The notes: generated by a model not told the origin, from the sequence alone. A stretch of DNA of 64,000 bases from JABDQZ01 sp963801985 (GCA_963801985.1 CAWDGV010000012.1:62001-126000), one strand, 5' to 3'; shown: positions 17,193 through 31,606, counted from the stretch's first letter. Program-made: numbers and translations.

Positions 17193-18260
17193 TCAGGTTA
17201 ATGGTGGACTGATAATAATTTTATTATCTGACGGCAGTAATTCAATGCGTTTTTGCATTGCCGGGTTCATATGCAAAGTACCTTCAGAATCAATCATTAA
17301 CACGTATTTTATGCCCATCTTGCGGGCAATACGATGCCAGTCGGAGACACCTGCAACAAACAGGGCGGTAGCCGCGGCGTCAGCAGTTGTGGCATCAGTG
17401 TGAATTACGGTCACTGAAGCAATGCCTTTAGCAGGATAGCCGCTGCGTGGATCAATGATGTGGTGATAACGCTTGCCTTCATGCACGTAATTTCGTTCGT
17501 AGTCACCGGATGTGAAGATGCTTTCATCAGTATCTGTCTTGATAACACCCAGTACGGCGGAGCCAGTGGGTTTTTTTATAGCGATCCGCCAGGGTGTCCC
17601 GGCCCTGGAGCCGATCGCCCTTAAATCACCGCCGGCATTGATGATGGCGTTGTTAATGCCCATTTCACGCAGTGTTTCGATAGCGCGGTCAATTCCAAAG
17701 CCCTTGCCATAAGCACCAAAATCAAGTTTTACCGCGGGATTGGATGAACTCAGTTTGAATCCGTCAATCTGCAGATCGGACATTTTTGGGTCAAGTTCAA
17801 GTAACTTTTGGATTGTTTCGTCGCTGGGCGGCTTCTTGCCTTCAGGGTTGTCATTATGAAATCCCCAGGCATTAATCAGCTGGCCGATCGCCGGATTGAA
17901 CAGGTTGTCACTGTTTTCAGCGAGTTGTTGACCGATTTCGATCAGGGGCAGCACAGATGTTGGTGCGGAAAAACTCTGACCTTCTGCAATCAGCTGGTTG
18001 ACCCGTCCAAGCGGGCCTGGATCCCAGGCATGCCAGAGTTTGTGCATCTGTGCGAAATCATCTTCAAGTTGTGTAACGGCAGTGGCCGAGAGTTCCTTGC
18101 TGACACCAACCATGCTGACATCCATCATGGTGCCAAAGGCCATGAAACGTTCGTTGTGTACGGGCAGCTCAGGTGTTGAACGCCATAACAGGAATAAAAG
18201 AACTATGACAATAAGAGGCATCCAGGCCAGTATTCTGGGTTCTTTGAAACGAAAATTCAT
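17193..18260 (-). CDS. apbE: FAD:protein FMN transferase (ApbE family)
   Basis: Periplasmic flavin transferase of 355 residues that attaches FMN to Thr/Ser of target proteins such as Na+-NQR or Rnf subunits. An N-terminal membrane anchor (MPLIVIVLLFLLW) is followed by FGTMMDVSMVG, WHAWDPGPLGRVNQL, the FAD-binding LDFGAYGKGFGIDRAIE, AIINAGGDLRAIGSR, and the Mg-site region HHIIDPRSGYPAKGIASVTV. Its start overlaps the gshB stop by 4 bases. ApbE is not part of the Pseudomonas version of this operon, so it is a lineage-specific insertion. No target flavoprotein operon is visible here. Confidence 0.94.
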   Translation of the reverse strand: MNFRFKEPRILAWMPLIVIVLLFLLWRSTPELPVHNERFMAFGTMMDVSMVGVSKELSATAVTQLEDDFAQMHKLWHAWDPGPLGRVNQLIAEGQSFSAPTSVLPLIEIGQQLAENSDNLFNPAIGQLINAWGFHNDNPEGKKPPSDETIQKLLELDPKMSDLQIDGFKLSSSNPAVKLDFGAYGKGFGIDRAIETLREMGINNAIINAGGDLRAIGSRAGTPWRIAIKKPTGSAVLGVIKTDTDESIFTSGDYERNYVHEGKRYHHIIDPRSGYPAKGIASVTVIHTDATTADAAATALFVAGVSDWHRIARKMGIKYVLMIDSEGTLHMNPAMQKRIELLPSDNKIIISPPLT

Positions 18261-19198
18261 ACGGAGAGTTTTTCCTCAATAGCGTCCATGAGCTGAGCGC
18301 TGATGTTCAGATTGTAAATTTTGTCCAGTTCGCGAATGCAGGTTGGGCTGGTGATATTAATTTCAGTCAGGTAGTCGCCAATAACATCGATGCCGGCAAA
18401 AAGAATGCCGCGACGTTTTAATTCAGGTGCAACCTGCTCACAAATCCAGAAGTCTCTTTCTGTCAGCGGAACGCCTATGCCGCTTCCGCCAGCTGCCAGG
18501 TTGCCCCGGTTCTCGCCTTCCTGCGGAATCCTGGCCAGTGCGTAAGGTACGGGCGTGCCGTCAATGATCAGAATGCGTTTATCGCCTGCAGTGATTTCAG
18601 GGATAAATCTTTGAGCCATGATAAACCGGTTACCGTGCTGCGTCAGTGTTTCCAGAATGACATTGGTATTGGGGTCCTGTTTTTTAATTCTGAAAATTGA
18701 AGCGCCACCCATACCGTCCAGCGGTTTTACAATCACGTCTTCCTGTTCATCAATGAAATTAACAAACTGTTGGGCCTGGCTGGCGACCAGGGTGGGTGTG
18801 CAACACTGCGGGAACCAGGCCGTTGAAAGTTTTTCATTGGCATCTCTAAGCGACTGGGTGCTATTCACGACCAGGCTGCCGGAGAGTTCCAGCAGATAAG
18901 TTGTGTAAATATACTGCATGTCAAAGGGCGGGTCTTTGCGCATTAAGATGACATCGAGGTCAGCCAGTCGGATCTCGCGGCTTCGGCCAAATTCAAACCA
19001 GCCTTCGTCCTGGTCGATAATCGCGAGATGTTCAGCCTGGGCAATCACCTGGTTGTCTCTCAGAACGACATCACCCTGTTCCATGTACCAGATATCCCAG
19101 CCGCGCCTTTGTGCCTCGAGCAGCATGGCAAAAGTACTGTCTTTATAAACCTGGATATGCTGGATTGGGTCCATCAGGACCCCAAGAGAAATCTTCAT
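18257..19198 (-). CDS. gshB: Glutathione synthetase
   Basis: ATP-grasp ligase that joins gamma-glutamylcysteine and glycine to form glutathione, 313 residues, the usual length. Recognisable parts: start KISLGVLMDPIQHIQVYKDS, MRKDPPFDMQYIYTTYLLE, the ATP-binding glycine loop VKPLDGMGGASIFRI, the metal-binding end EINITSPTCIRELD. First gene of the minus-strand operon that runs through apbE, tonB, yqgE, yqgF and the pyr genes. Divergent from the secreted protein/rhodanese/pil genes, matching the Pseudomonas gshB-pilG neighbourhood. Confidence 0.97.
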   Translation of the reverse strand: MKISLGVLMDPIQHIQVYKDSTFAMLLEAQRRGWDIWYMEQGDVVLRDNQVIAQAEHLAIIDQDEGWFEFGRSREIRLADLDVILMRKDPPFDMQYIYTTYLLELSGSLVVNSTQSLRDANEKLSTAWFPQCCTPTLVASQAQQFVNFIDEQEDVIVKPLDGMGGASIFRIKKQDPNTNVILETLTQHGNRFIMAQRFIPEITAGDKRILIIDGTPVPYALARIPQEGENRGNLAAGGSGIGVPLTERDFWICEQVAPELKRRGILFAGIDVIGDYLTEINITSPTCIRELDKIYNLNISAQLMDAIEEKLSV

Positions 19199-19380
19199 GT
19201 GCTCATCATAATGTTAATTTTGGCGTTGTACAGTATTGACAGCCGAGCTTTTTTGTAAAGTCGAAAACAACGTGGTCTATCAGGCGACAAATAATTTCGA
19301 AAATAAAAAGTCACCTGAAATAACAACTAACAGAGTTTTTTTTAAAAATAATTAAAGTTGTCTGTAGGAGGGTCGATAAA

Positions 19381-19438
19381 AGCTGCACAAAGCAGAAAAA
19401 ACGACGAACTCGTCACTAAAGACATTGGAGTCCAGCTG
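19381..19438 (+). promoter_or_regulatory. Structured leader, weakly similar to a GEMM (c-di-GMP-I) riboswitch
   Basis: Leader of the 19451 gene. A closing pair agctg (19381)/cagct (19433) encloses GCACAAAGCAGAAAAA, a small hairpin acga-cgaac-tcgt (19401-19413) and CACTAAAGACATTGGAGTC. The order resembles the GEMM core (purine-rich strand, small hairpin, AC..AAAG, GG) but the GNRA tetraloop and GGGACGCAAAGC consensus are degraded. It could be a divergent GEMM aptamer, another structured RNA or chance. Confidence 0.25.
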
Positions 19439-19450
19439 TTGCGTTTAAAC

Positions 19451-19795
19451 ATGCAGACCAAAAAGCCACTTTTATTTGCAATTGCCTGTGGCTTATTGCA
19501 ATCAGGCCCGATTTTGGCTGCGGAAGATGATTTTCTGTCTGCGATTGAAGCTGAGTCGGAAAAGGTCGATGCCAGACAGGAAACAGACAAAAAAAAAACA
19601 ACTGGAAGCGCAGAGGTTGATGAGGCATCACGTGACGAGTTTGAGAAGATACTTGCTGAGAAGTACCAGGGAAGCTTTAAGTTTTATTCCAAGCTACCGG
19701 AACGCAGTCGCCAGGAAATTGTGCAGGAATATGAGCGTGGTACCTCGTTTGTGAAACTAAGAAAAAAAATAATTGATCGATTTATGCAACGTTAG
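19451..19795 (+). CDS. Small secreted hypothetical protein
   Basis: Unrecognised 114-residue protein with a signal peptide (MQTKKPLLFAIACGLLQSGP, cut after ILAA) and a charged, helical mature part. It has an acidic start (EDDFLSAIEAESEK), a lysine run (TDKKKTTGS) and a C-terminal helix EFEKILAEKYQGSFKFYSKL ending LRKKIIDRFMQR. It is probably periplasmic. The ATG at 19451 is chosen because it begins the signal peptide; the open frame extends upstream into the leader without a good start. It is 66 bases before the rhodanese gene and probably co-transcribed with it. Confidence 0.75.
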   Translation: MQTKKPLLFAIACGLLQSGPILAAEDDFLSAIEAESEKVDARQETDKKKTTGSAEVDEASRDEFEKILAEKYQGSFKFYSKLPERSRQEIVQEYERGTSFVKLRKKIIDRFMQR

Positions 19796-19861
19796 TTGGG
19801 CTATTTCAAGCCAGAGTGGTATTGGCAGATGTTTTCCGTAGTAACTGGAGATGTTTGGAAC

Positions 19862-20593
19862 ATGTTTGTAAAAATAAAGAATAAATTCACCTCGGGCCTG
19901 CTGGCTTTGATGCTGGGCACTAGCCTGGTTCAGGCTGATGAATTGGAAGTGGGTGGTGGCAGTGATTTTATTCCATTGATGGAAGGTAAACCTTACCTTC
20001 ATGTCATCCATGAAGGACGTTCAATCAAGGTGCAGCGAGTCCAGGATCCTGATTACGAACTGAAAGGTTACTTTGCAAAAACAGCCAGAAAGTGTCCGCC
20101 GTTTTGTATTCGTCCAGTGGAAGTGGTGCCAGGCGTGGAAACTGTTGCAGAAACAGAAATGTTTCATTTTATGGAAAATGAACTGCGTGATGGTGACGGC
20201 ATGCTGATTGATGCCCGTACCCCGACCTGGTTTGCCAAGGGCACGATTCCCGGCTCTGTGAATATTCCATTTACCGAGTTGAGTAAAGAGCCGGATAGCC
20301 CTGAGATGGAAGGTTATCTTGAGCAGTTTGGTGCCAAGCAAAGAGATGTTGGTTCCCTGCTGTTACAGATGGAGCAATGGGGTATCGCCGATGGTGAGCA
20401 TAAAACCGAGCATTGGGATTTTAGCGGAGCCAAAAAACTGATTCTCTGGTGTAACGGCCCTGCTTGTGGTCAGTCGCCAAGGGCCATCAAGGGACTGCTG
20501 AAAGCGGGTTATCCGGAAGACAAATTATTATATTACCGTGGTGGTATGCAAATGTGGCAATTGTTTGGCTTGACCACGGTTGCATCCAACTAG
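19862..20593 (+). CDS. Exported rhodanese-domain protein
   Basis: Sulfurtransferase-like protein of 243 residues with a signal peptide (LLALMLGTSLVQA, cut before DELEVG). The C-terminal half (about 115-240) is a rhodanese domain: LIDARTPTWFAKGTIPGSVN, then the active loop WCNGPACGQSPRAIKGLLKA with the catalytic Cys, and YYRGGMQMWQLFGL. The N-terminal half has two close cysteines (RKCPPFCIRP) that might form a disulfide. The start at 19862 begins the signal peptide; an upstream TTG would add a non-secretory extension. It lies directly before pilG, but I know of no rhodanese role in twitching. Possible roles are periplasmic sulfur transfer or simple phosphorelay-neutral hitch-hiking. Confidence 0.87.
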   Translation: MFVKIKNKFTSGLLALMLGTSLVQADELEVGGGSDFIPLMEGKPYLHVIHEGRSIKVQRVQDPDYELKGYFAKTARKCPPFCIRPVEVVPGVETVAETEMFHFMENELRDGDGMLIDARTPTWFAKGTIPGSVNIPFTELSKEPDSPEMEGYLEQFGAKQRDVGSLLLQMEQWGIADGEHKTEHWDFSGAKKLILWCNGPACGQSPRAIKGLLKAGYPEDKLLYYRGGMQMWQLFGLTTVASN

Positions 20594-20626
20594 AACAGAA
20601 TTTAACCCATAAAAGGGGATTTACAG

Positions 20627-21022
20627 GTGACAGAAGAGAGCGTTGATATTGCGGGTTTAAAAGTCATGGTGATTGATGACAGTAAGACGATACGTCGTAC
20701 TGCAGAGACCCTGCTGAAAAAGGCAGGCTGTGACGTGATAACGGCTACTGATGGTTTTGAAGCTCTGTCGGTTATTGCTGACAGCCATCCCGATATTATT
20801 TTTGTCGACATCATGATGCCGCGTCTGGATGGTTATCAGACCTGTGCCCTGATCAAGAACAATAAGGAATTTAAAAACACGCCGGTCATTATGCTGTCAT
20901 CCAAAGATAGCTTGTTTGATCGAGCCAGGGGCAGGGTGGTCGGGTCTGACCAGTATCTGACCAAACCTTTTACCAAAGACGAACTGTTAGGGGCAATACG
21001 CGAGTTTTCCGTGGATGCCTGA
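20627..21022 (+). CDS. pilG: PilG response regulator
   Basis: Single receiver domain of 131 residues in the Pil-Chp pathway. It has MVIDDSKTIRRTAETLLKKA (acidic pocket), the phosphoacceptor Asp in IIFVDIMMPRLDGYQTC, the switch Ser in VIMLSSKDS and Lys in YLTKPFTKDE. In Pseudomonas PilG is phosphorylated by ChpA and promotes pilus extension and twitching, acting through cAMP. It starts with GTG at 20627 after AAGGGGA. PilH follows 23 bases downstream. Confidence 0.93.
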   Translation: MTEESVDIAGLKVMVIDDSKTIRRTAETLLKKAGCDVITATDGFEALSVIADSHPDIIFVDIMMPRLDGYQTCALIKNNKEFKNTPVIMLSSKDSLFDRARGRVVGSDQYLTKPFTKDELLGAIREFSVDA

Positions 21023-21045
21023 TATTGACCAAAGAGAAGGAAATA

Positions 21046-21408
21046 ATGGCAAAAATACTGATTGTTGATGATTCACCAACTGAAATGCACATTCTCAAGT
21101 CGGCTGTTGAAGAGGCCGGCCATGTCGTGATTTCTGCAGAATCCGGTGAAGAGGGTGTTACCCGGGCTACAGAGGAAAAGCCAGACCTGATACTAATGGA
21201 TGTGGTGATGCCGGGAATGAATGGCTTCCAGGCTACCCGGAAAATTTCAAAAAACGATGCGACATCATCAATCCCCATCATTATGGTGACCACCAAGGAT
21301 CAGCGTACCGACAAGGAATGGGGTCTAAGACAGGGGGCGACTGCATACCTGGTCAAACCGGTAAATAAGAAAGACCTGGTCGCAAAAATTTCCGAGGTCA
21401 TGAGCTGA
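21046..21408 (+). CDS. pilH: PilH response regulator
   Basis: Second stand-alone receiver (120 residues) of Pil-Chp. It has ILIVDDSPTEMHILKSAVEE, phosphoacceptor Asp in LILMDVVMPGMNGFQ, MVTTKDQRTDKEWGLRQGAT and LVKPVNKKD. TDKEWGLRQGA is characteristic of PilH. In Pseudomonas PilH acts as a phosphate sink or retraction-side regulator that balances PilG. The ATG at 21046 has AAGGA upstream; an in-frame TTG at 21025 is less likely. Confidence 0.94.
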   Translation: MAKILIVDDSPTEMHILKSAVEEAGHVVISAESGEEGVTRATEEKPDLILMDVVMPGMNGFQATRKISKNDATSSIPIIMVTTKDQRTDKEWGLRQGATAYLVKPVNKKDLVAKISEVMS

Positions 21409-21420
21409 TTTTTTTTCAAG

Positions 21421-21963
21421 ATGAATACTTCTACACAGCCTGCAATTGACCTGTTACGGGATATAGAAAACAAAAGTCTTGCCCGTGCCACTGGTGAGAC
21501 CGACGATGCTACCTTGTTGTCTGTCTGGGCGGGTCTTGCTTTTAAAGTGGCAGGAATTCGCGTACTGGCTCCAATGGACGAAGTCACTGAGATTCTGAAT
21601 TTACCAAATACTTTAACCCGTGTTCCAGGCGCAAAAAACTGGGTGAAAGGTATCGCCAATATTCGAGGCAACCTGTTACCTATTATCGATTTGCAGGCAT
21701 TTCTGGGTGACAAGCCCGTTGTCACCAACAGGCGTTCACGTGTGCTGGTAATCAATCGCGGTGATGTTACTACCGGTTTACTCGTTGGTGATGTGCAGGG
21801 TATGCGTCACTTCAGTGAAGAGCAGAGTATTTCATCAGCAAGAATTGAAGGCGTAATCGGTCGCTTTGTGCAGGGTGCTTTTGAGAACGAGGATGGTATC
21901 TGGCCAGTGTTGAGTATGGATCAACTGGTCAGTGATGAACAATTCAGGATGGCGGCAGCATGA
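21421..21963 (+). CDS. pilI: PilI CheW-like coupling protein
   Basis: CheW-domain adaptor of 180 residues that links the receptor PilJ to the kinase ChpA. The CheW fold is seen in FKVAGIRVLAPMDEVTEIL, VPGAKNWVKGIANIRGNLLP, IDLQAFLGDKPVVTNRRSRV and LLVGDVQGMRHF. Length and order are as in Pseudomonas PilI. The stop at 21963 is followed after 45 bases by pilJ with a strong GGAGG site. Confidence 0.93.
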   Translation: MNTSTQPAIDLLRDIENKSLARATGETDDATLLSVWAGLAFKVAGIRVLAPMDEVTEILNLPNTLTRVPGAKNWVKGIANIRGNLLPIIDLQAFLGDKPVVTNRRSRVLVINRGDVTTGLLVGDVQGMRHFSEEQSISSARIEGVIGRFVQGAFENEDGIWPVLSMDQLVSDEQFRMAAA

Positions 21964-22008
21964 AACAGATAAAAAGAATATTTAAGGACAATAACTGGAG
22001 GGCGTTCC

Positions 22009-24045
22009 ATGAAATTTGGCTCTAAAAACAAATCTGATACGTCGGACAAGACGTTACTTTTTGGGGGTTTGGCGCTTACCACGATTATCCTGGCCTTTGT
22101 GACTTCCATCAAGGTAACGTCCTGGGAAGGACAGGAAGCGGAGTACTCTTTGAGGGCATCCGAGCAGCGAGTGGTTTCGCAGGAGATTGCAACTTATTCA
22201 CTGGAAGCGGCCTCGGGCGTCAAACAGGCTTTTCCCCAGCTACGTGATGCAAGGGATAAATTTGCACGCCTGATGAAAGAATTGAAGCTGGGTGATCCAG
22301 CTGCAGGCTTACCAGCCTCTCCTGCGTCGATGAATGACATTCTGGATGATATGGAAAGTACCTGGCTGGAGCTGAAAGAATATGCTGACCAGATACTGGT
22401 CAGTCAGCAGGCGGTTTCCAAGGTAGGTGATTTTGTTGAGGTTATTAACGAAACCATACCTGAGGTATCGGAACTGTCGAACGAAGTTGTTGAAATTCTG
22501 GTTGCAATCGATATTCCACAAGCCCAGCTTGCTATCGCATCCAGGCAGTTAATGCTGGCCCAGCGTATCCAGAACAACGTTAATAACGTACTGGAAGGCG
22601 GTGAGATGTCGGCTGTTGCGCTTGACCAGTTCAGCCAGGATGCATCCACTTTCAGTGCGGTTCTGAACGGTATGCTTAATGGTGATGAGATGCTGGGTAT
22701 CACTAAAATCAAAGATGCTGAAGTCATTGAGATGCTGGAGAACATTCAGAGTCTGTTCAGTACGGTTGGTGATTATGCTGATGAAATTCTTGAACTGACG
22801 CCTGAACTTCTGCCCGCCCTGGAAGCGGCTGGCCAGGTTGCAGGAGCTTCGGACAAGGTTAACGAGTCTGCACGTGGCCTTATTGATACTTATGCTACAT
22901 CCCCGGGCTTATGGCATATCGGGGGCATTCAGGTGGGGCCGACTTTTGTAACCGGTCTGGGTGCATTGTCGCTGCTCTTTCTGGCATTGCTCGCCTGGTC
23001 ATTGATTGCCAGCGCCAACAAGCGTCAGCGCCTGACAGCTGAGCAGAACGAAAGAAACCAGGAAGCGATTCTCAGGTTGCTGGATGAAATGGGTGACCTC
23101 GCTGATGGTGACCTGACAGTAACCGCGACCGTCACCGAGGATATTACGGGTGCCATCGCTGACTCGATTAACTACGCGATTGAAGCTTTGCGCAGCCTGG
23201 TTACCACGATCAACGAAACCTCGGTTCAGGTGTCGGCATCGGCGCAGGAAAGCCGTGCAACTGCCTTGCATCTGGCAGAGGCTTCTGAGCATCAGGCTGA
23301 ACAGATTACCGCAGCTTCGGAAGCTGTTGTTGAGATGAGTACCGAACTGGAAGACCTGTCCAGTGATGCGGGCGAGTCAGCAGATGTTGCGCATCGCTCG
23401 GTTGAAATCGCCGGTAAAGGTTCCAACGCGGTGCATGACACGATTAAGGGTATGGATAATATTCGCGAGCAGATTCAGGAGACATCCAAACGTATCAAGC
23501 GACTGGGTGAAAGCTCGCAACAGATCGGGGATATTGTTGAGCTGATTGATGATATCGCCGACCAGACCAATATTCTTGCCCTGAACGCAGCAATGCAGGC
23601 GGCAATGGCTGGTGAAGCTGGTCGTGGTTTTGCGGTAGTTGCGGATGAGGTACAGCGCTTGGCGGAACGTTCATCCAATGCAACCAAGCAGATTGAAGCA
23701 CTGGTTAAAACCATTCAGGCGGATACCAACGAAGCGGTTTCTTCAATGGAAACATCCACAACCGAGGTTGTTAACGGTGCCAAGCTGGCAGAAGGTGCCG
23801 GTGACGCACTCAAAGAAATTGAAAACGTTTCAAACTACATTGCGGATATCACTCAGAAAATGGCAACTTCGGCAAAACTTCAGGCTGATGGTGCGACCCA
23901 GATTAGAACGAACATGAGTGTTATTAAGGAAATTACTGAGCAGACCAAAGAAGGCACCAACCAGTCGGCTGCATCGATCGGTACATTGGCCGATATGTCT
24001 GATGAGTTGAGCCGTTCGGTGGCTGGCTTCCGACTGCCTGAGTAA
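22009..24045 (+). CDS. pilJ: PilJ methyl-accepting chemotaxis protein
   Basis: Inner-membrane chemoreceptor of the Pil-Chp system, 678 residues. The first membrane helix is at about 14-32 (LLFGGLALTTIILAFVTSI). A long periplasmic region with two PilJ-type helical modules follows (YSLEAASGVKQAFPQLRDAR; ASRQLMLAQRIQNNVNNVL). The second helix is at about 310-332, then HAMP and a signalling domain with the tip NILALNAAMQAAMAGEAGRG and FAVVADEVQRLAERSSNATK. In Pseudomonas PilJ senses pilus or surface state. No pilK (CheR) or chpB (CheB) gene is in the cluster, so adaptation by methylation would need enzymes from elsewhere. Confidence 0.95.
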   Translation: MKFGSKNKSDTSDKTLLFGGLALTTIILAFVTSIKVTSWEGQEAEYSLRASEQRVVSQEIATYSLEAASGVKQAFPQLRDARDKFARLMKELKLGDPAAGLPASPASMNDILDDMESTWLELKEYADQILVSQQAVSKVGDFVEVINETIPEVSELSNEVVEILVAIDIPQAQLAIASRQLMLAQRIQNNVNNVLEGGEMSAVALDQFSQDASTFSAVLNGMLNGDEMLGITKIKDAEVIEMLENIQSLFSTVGDYADEILELTPELLPALEAAGQVAGASDKVNESARGLIDTYATSPGLWHIGGIQVGPTFVTGLGALSLLFLALLAWSLIASANKRQRLTAEQNERNQEAILRLLDEMGDLADGDLTVTATVTEDITGAIADSINYAIEALRSLVTTINETSVQVSASAQESRATALHLAEASEHQAEQITAASEAVVEMSTELEDLSSDAGESADVAHRSVEIAGKGSNAVHDTIKGMDNIREQIQETSKRIKRLGESSQQIGDIVELIDDIADQTNILALNAAMQAAMAGEAGRGFAVVADEVQRLAERSSNATKQIEALVKTIQADTNEAVSSMETSTTEVVNGAKLAEGAGDALKEIENVSNYIADITQKMATSAKLQADGATQIRTNMSVIKEITEQTKEGTNQSAASIGTLADMSDELSRSVAGFRLPE

Positions 24046-24096
24046 GGTATCGGAAACTGGGATTTTTTGGCACTAATGCATGATTAAGGAAACGGC

Positions 24097-26393
24097 ATGA
24101 CGCAGGGGCAGGACAGGAGTGCACTCAAATGGCTCAAAGAAGACCTGAATGAGTTAATCAAACAGGCAACTTTGATCCTGGAAGAGTTCGTCGAAAAGGG
24201 CTATCAAAGCCCACAGATGTCAGATGGTGCAGATCTGATTCATAAAATTCAGGGTACCCTGAAGATGGTGCAGCTCACCGGTGCGACCATGCTTACCGAG
24301 GAGATGGAAGCTGTTGCCCGTACGCTGGTCACTGCAAAACCCGGTGCCGGCAAGGACAGTGCCGAGGCCTTGATGCTGGCACTGGTGCAGCTGCCTGATT
24401 ACCTGGAACGCCTGGAAAAAGGTGCACCTGATCTGCCGTTTTCCGTATTGTCGATCATTAACGATCTCAGGGCATCGCGCGACGCTGGCCTGTTATCCGA
24501 GACTGCCTTCTTTGCGCCACATCTCAACCAGATGCTGGTTGAAGAAACCGGTGGTGAGCCTAATCCTGAACTGAAGAATATTGCCAGGCAGTTACGTGGG
24601 CATTTTCATAAGGGATTGCTGGGCTGGTACCGCCAGATTGAGCCGGAAAAAAGTCTGAACCTGATCCGCCAGGTGTTTGTTCGCCTGTTAAAGTCATCGG
24701 GCACGGCATGTAGTATCCGTATCTGGGATGCAGCCCAGGCATTGATTACCGGTGTCCAGGAAGAATCCATAGAACCCTCAATCAGTGTTAAATTGCTGAT
24801 CGCCCATCTTGACCGTGAAATTAAATACGTTATTGAAAAAGGCGAGGCAGCTACTGAATGTGGTTTTGCCCTGGGCCTTTTGAAAAACATCCTGTTTTAT
24901 ATTGCATCGGCAGATACAGAAAATCCGGTAATCAAAAAAATCCAGGAAAAATATGATCTCAAGGAAGCGGTCAAGGCAATTGGTTCGGACACAGCTGAAG
25001 GCCTGGTTGATGAAAACCTGCTGGCAGCCGTGCGTGATGCTGTTCAGGAAGACCTTACCCGGATCAAGGATACGATTGACCTATACATTCGTGGTGACCG
25101 TGCTGAGTTGTCATCCATTCTCGATTTAAAAGACATCTTCGGCAAGGTTGCGGATACTTTCGGCATGTTGGGGCAGGCCGGCATCCAGAGCAGGATTCGT
25201 AAACATGGCAATTATATCCAGGAGAAGGTAGCGCAGGGTCATCAGCCGACTGACGATGAACTGATGACGATGGCCAGTGACCTGTTATTTGTCGAATCCA
25301 CCCTGGCCAATCTGCATCAATTACAGGGTAAAGATGCCATACAACCTGATGGTGACTTGCCGGAAGGCGAGATTGATACGCATATTCATGCTGCTTTGCG
25401 GGAAGCTACGTTAGAAATCCGGGCTGTAAAAGAAGTGCTTAGCACTTACTTTGAAACGCCGGAAATGAATACGGCACTCGAAGACATGCCGGCCCGTTTC
25501 ACCCGTATGGCGGGCGCTTTCCACATGATCGAGGAAGATAACGCGGCGATTATCTGTCGTGAGGTAAACCGTTACATACAGGACAACCTGCTGGGGCAGG
25601 ATGTGCCTGAGACCTCTGACCTGGATTTGCTGGCCGAGGTCGTTACCAGTATCGAATACTACATGGAAGCCCTGCAGGAAGATTCTTCCGATCGCCAGGG
25701 AATTCTGGATTTTGCAGGTGAAAGCCTTGTTAAACTGGTGAAATCGCCGGAGTTGGCCGAGAAGCTGAATCCATCGCTGGAACCGGTTGAATCAGAAACT
25801 GAAGAGCTGACTATTCCGCGTGCAGAATCAATCGAGGAAGCAAAACCGGAAATTGAAGCGCTGGAAGCTGACGAAGAAACGGTTATCGAAGAAGCCTTTG
25901 TCGAAGAAGCAGAGCAGGTTGAGGAAGCGCAAGAGCCTGTTGTTGAAAAAACGGTTGCCGAAGCAGCAATAACTGCAGAAGAGGATGCTCTGTCACTGGA
26001 TCTTGAACTGTCAGACGAAATTCCGGATGAATTGACACTGGAATTGCCTGAAAGCTCTCTGGAAGAGGTTTCTGTGGAAGAGGTTTCTGTTGATGAGGGC
26101 AGTGCAGCAGTAGAGCCGCTCGAAATGGAGGCCGTTGCTGACGAGGCAGTCAGTGAGATCGCCGAGTCGGAAGAGCCGGTTTTGTCCCTTGATGATCTGG
26201 AACTGGAATCTGTTGATCTCGATGTGGCCGGAGAAGTCCAGGCTGACGTGGTTGAAGCAGAAGAATCATTACTTTCGCTGGATGATCTTGAACTGGAGAT
26301 GCCTGACTCTGAGGGGGCTGGAAAGAGGAAGTATTACTTGAGACAGAAATTGCAGCATCTGTTGAAACGCCAGATGAGGTCCAGCCTGTTGAA

Positions 26394-26397
<4 letters not shown>
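24097..26397 (+). CDS. chpA: ChpA chemotaxis kinase, N-terminal part (frameshifted gene)
   Basis: First 766 codons of the giant CheA-like kinase of the Pil-Chp system. It holds an N-terminal Hpt-like module with His49 (DLIHKIQGTLKMVQLTGATM), degenerate Hpt-like helical modules to about residue 540 and an acidic linker (LSLDDLELESVDLDVAGEV). After about position 26311 this frame becomes basic (KRKYYLRQKLQHLLKRQMR) and stops at 26397. The frame of the downstream part is acidic and linker-like from about 26313, so the natural protein most likely continues through a -1 shift near the GGGGG at 26313-26317. Either one base is missing from the sequence or the gene is truly split. Start supported by AAGGAAA 8 bases before ATG. 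Confidence 0.88.
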
Positions 26398-31105
<4,708 letters not shown>

Positions 31106-31109
<4 letters not shown>

Positions 31110-31600
31110 TGAGTGACACAGCTGAAGTAACCCAACAGTCACAGCCAGATTCATTGGCGGATTTGCGTGGAGTTTTGCTGCCTTTGAATGAAACCCAGCT
31201 GTTATTGCCCAATGTGACCGTATCAGAGGTGATTGGTTACAGGGATCCTGACCCGGTAATCAATGCGCCAGCATGGATGCTGGGTAGTGTTACCTGGCGG
31301 CAACGCAAAGTGCCATTGGTAACTTTTGAATACTTTGTTTTAAAAGAAGCCGCCGCACCTGGCTATCGTTCCAGGATCGCGCTTTGTCATAATCTGCATG
31401 CAAATCCGGAAGTTCCGTTTATCGGCATTCTTTGCAACAGTATTCCCCGTCTTGCGCGTGTTAACAGTGAAACAATTCATGAAGACATGATGCAGGAGTT
31501 TTTGCCTGAAATGACATTAAAGCACCTGACTTACAGAGGTGAAGATGCCTGGATTCCTGATATTGAAGCCCTGGGTAAAGCGGCTGCAGGGTATATCTAG
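31106..31600 (+). CDS. chpC: ChpC CheW-like protein
   Basis: Second CheW-like adaptor of the cluster, 164 residues. It shows LRGVLLPLNETQLLLPNVTV, APAWMLGSVTWRQRKVPLVT and LARVNSETIHEDMMQEFLPE, the ChpC pattern. In Pseudomonas ChpC is the last core gene and is thought to couple further receptors to ChpA. Its ATGATG start overlaps the chpA stop (TGA at 31107-31109), so the two are translationally coupled. chpB, which lies between chpA and chpC in Pseudomonas, is absent. It converges on rsmE with 6 bases between stops and no obvious terminator. Confidence 0.88.
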
Positions 31601-31606
31601 AAGTTC

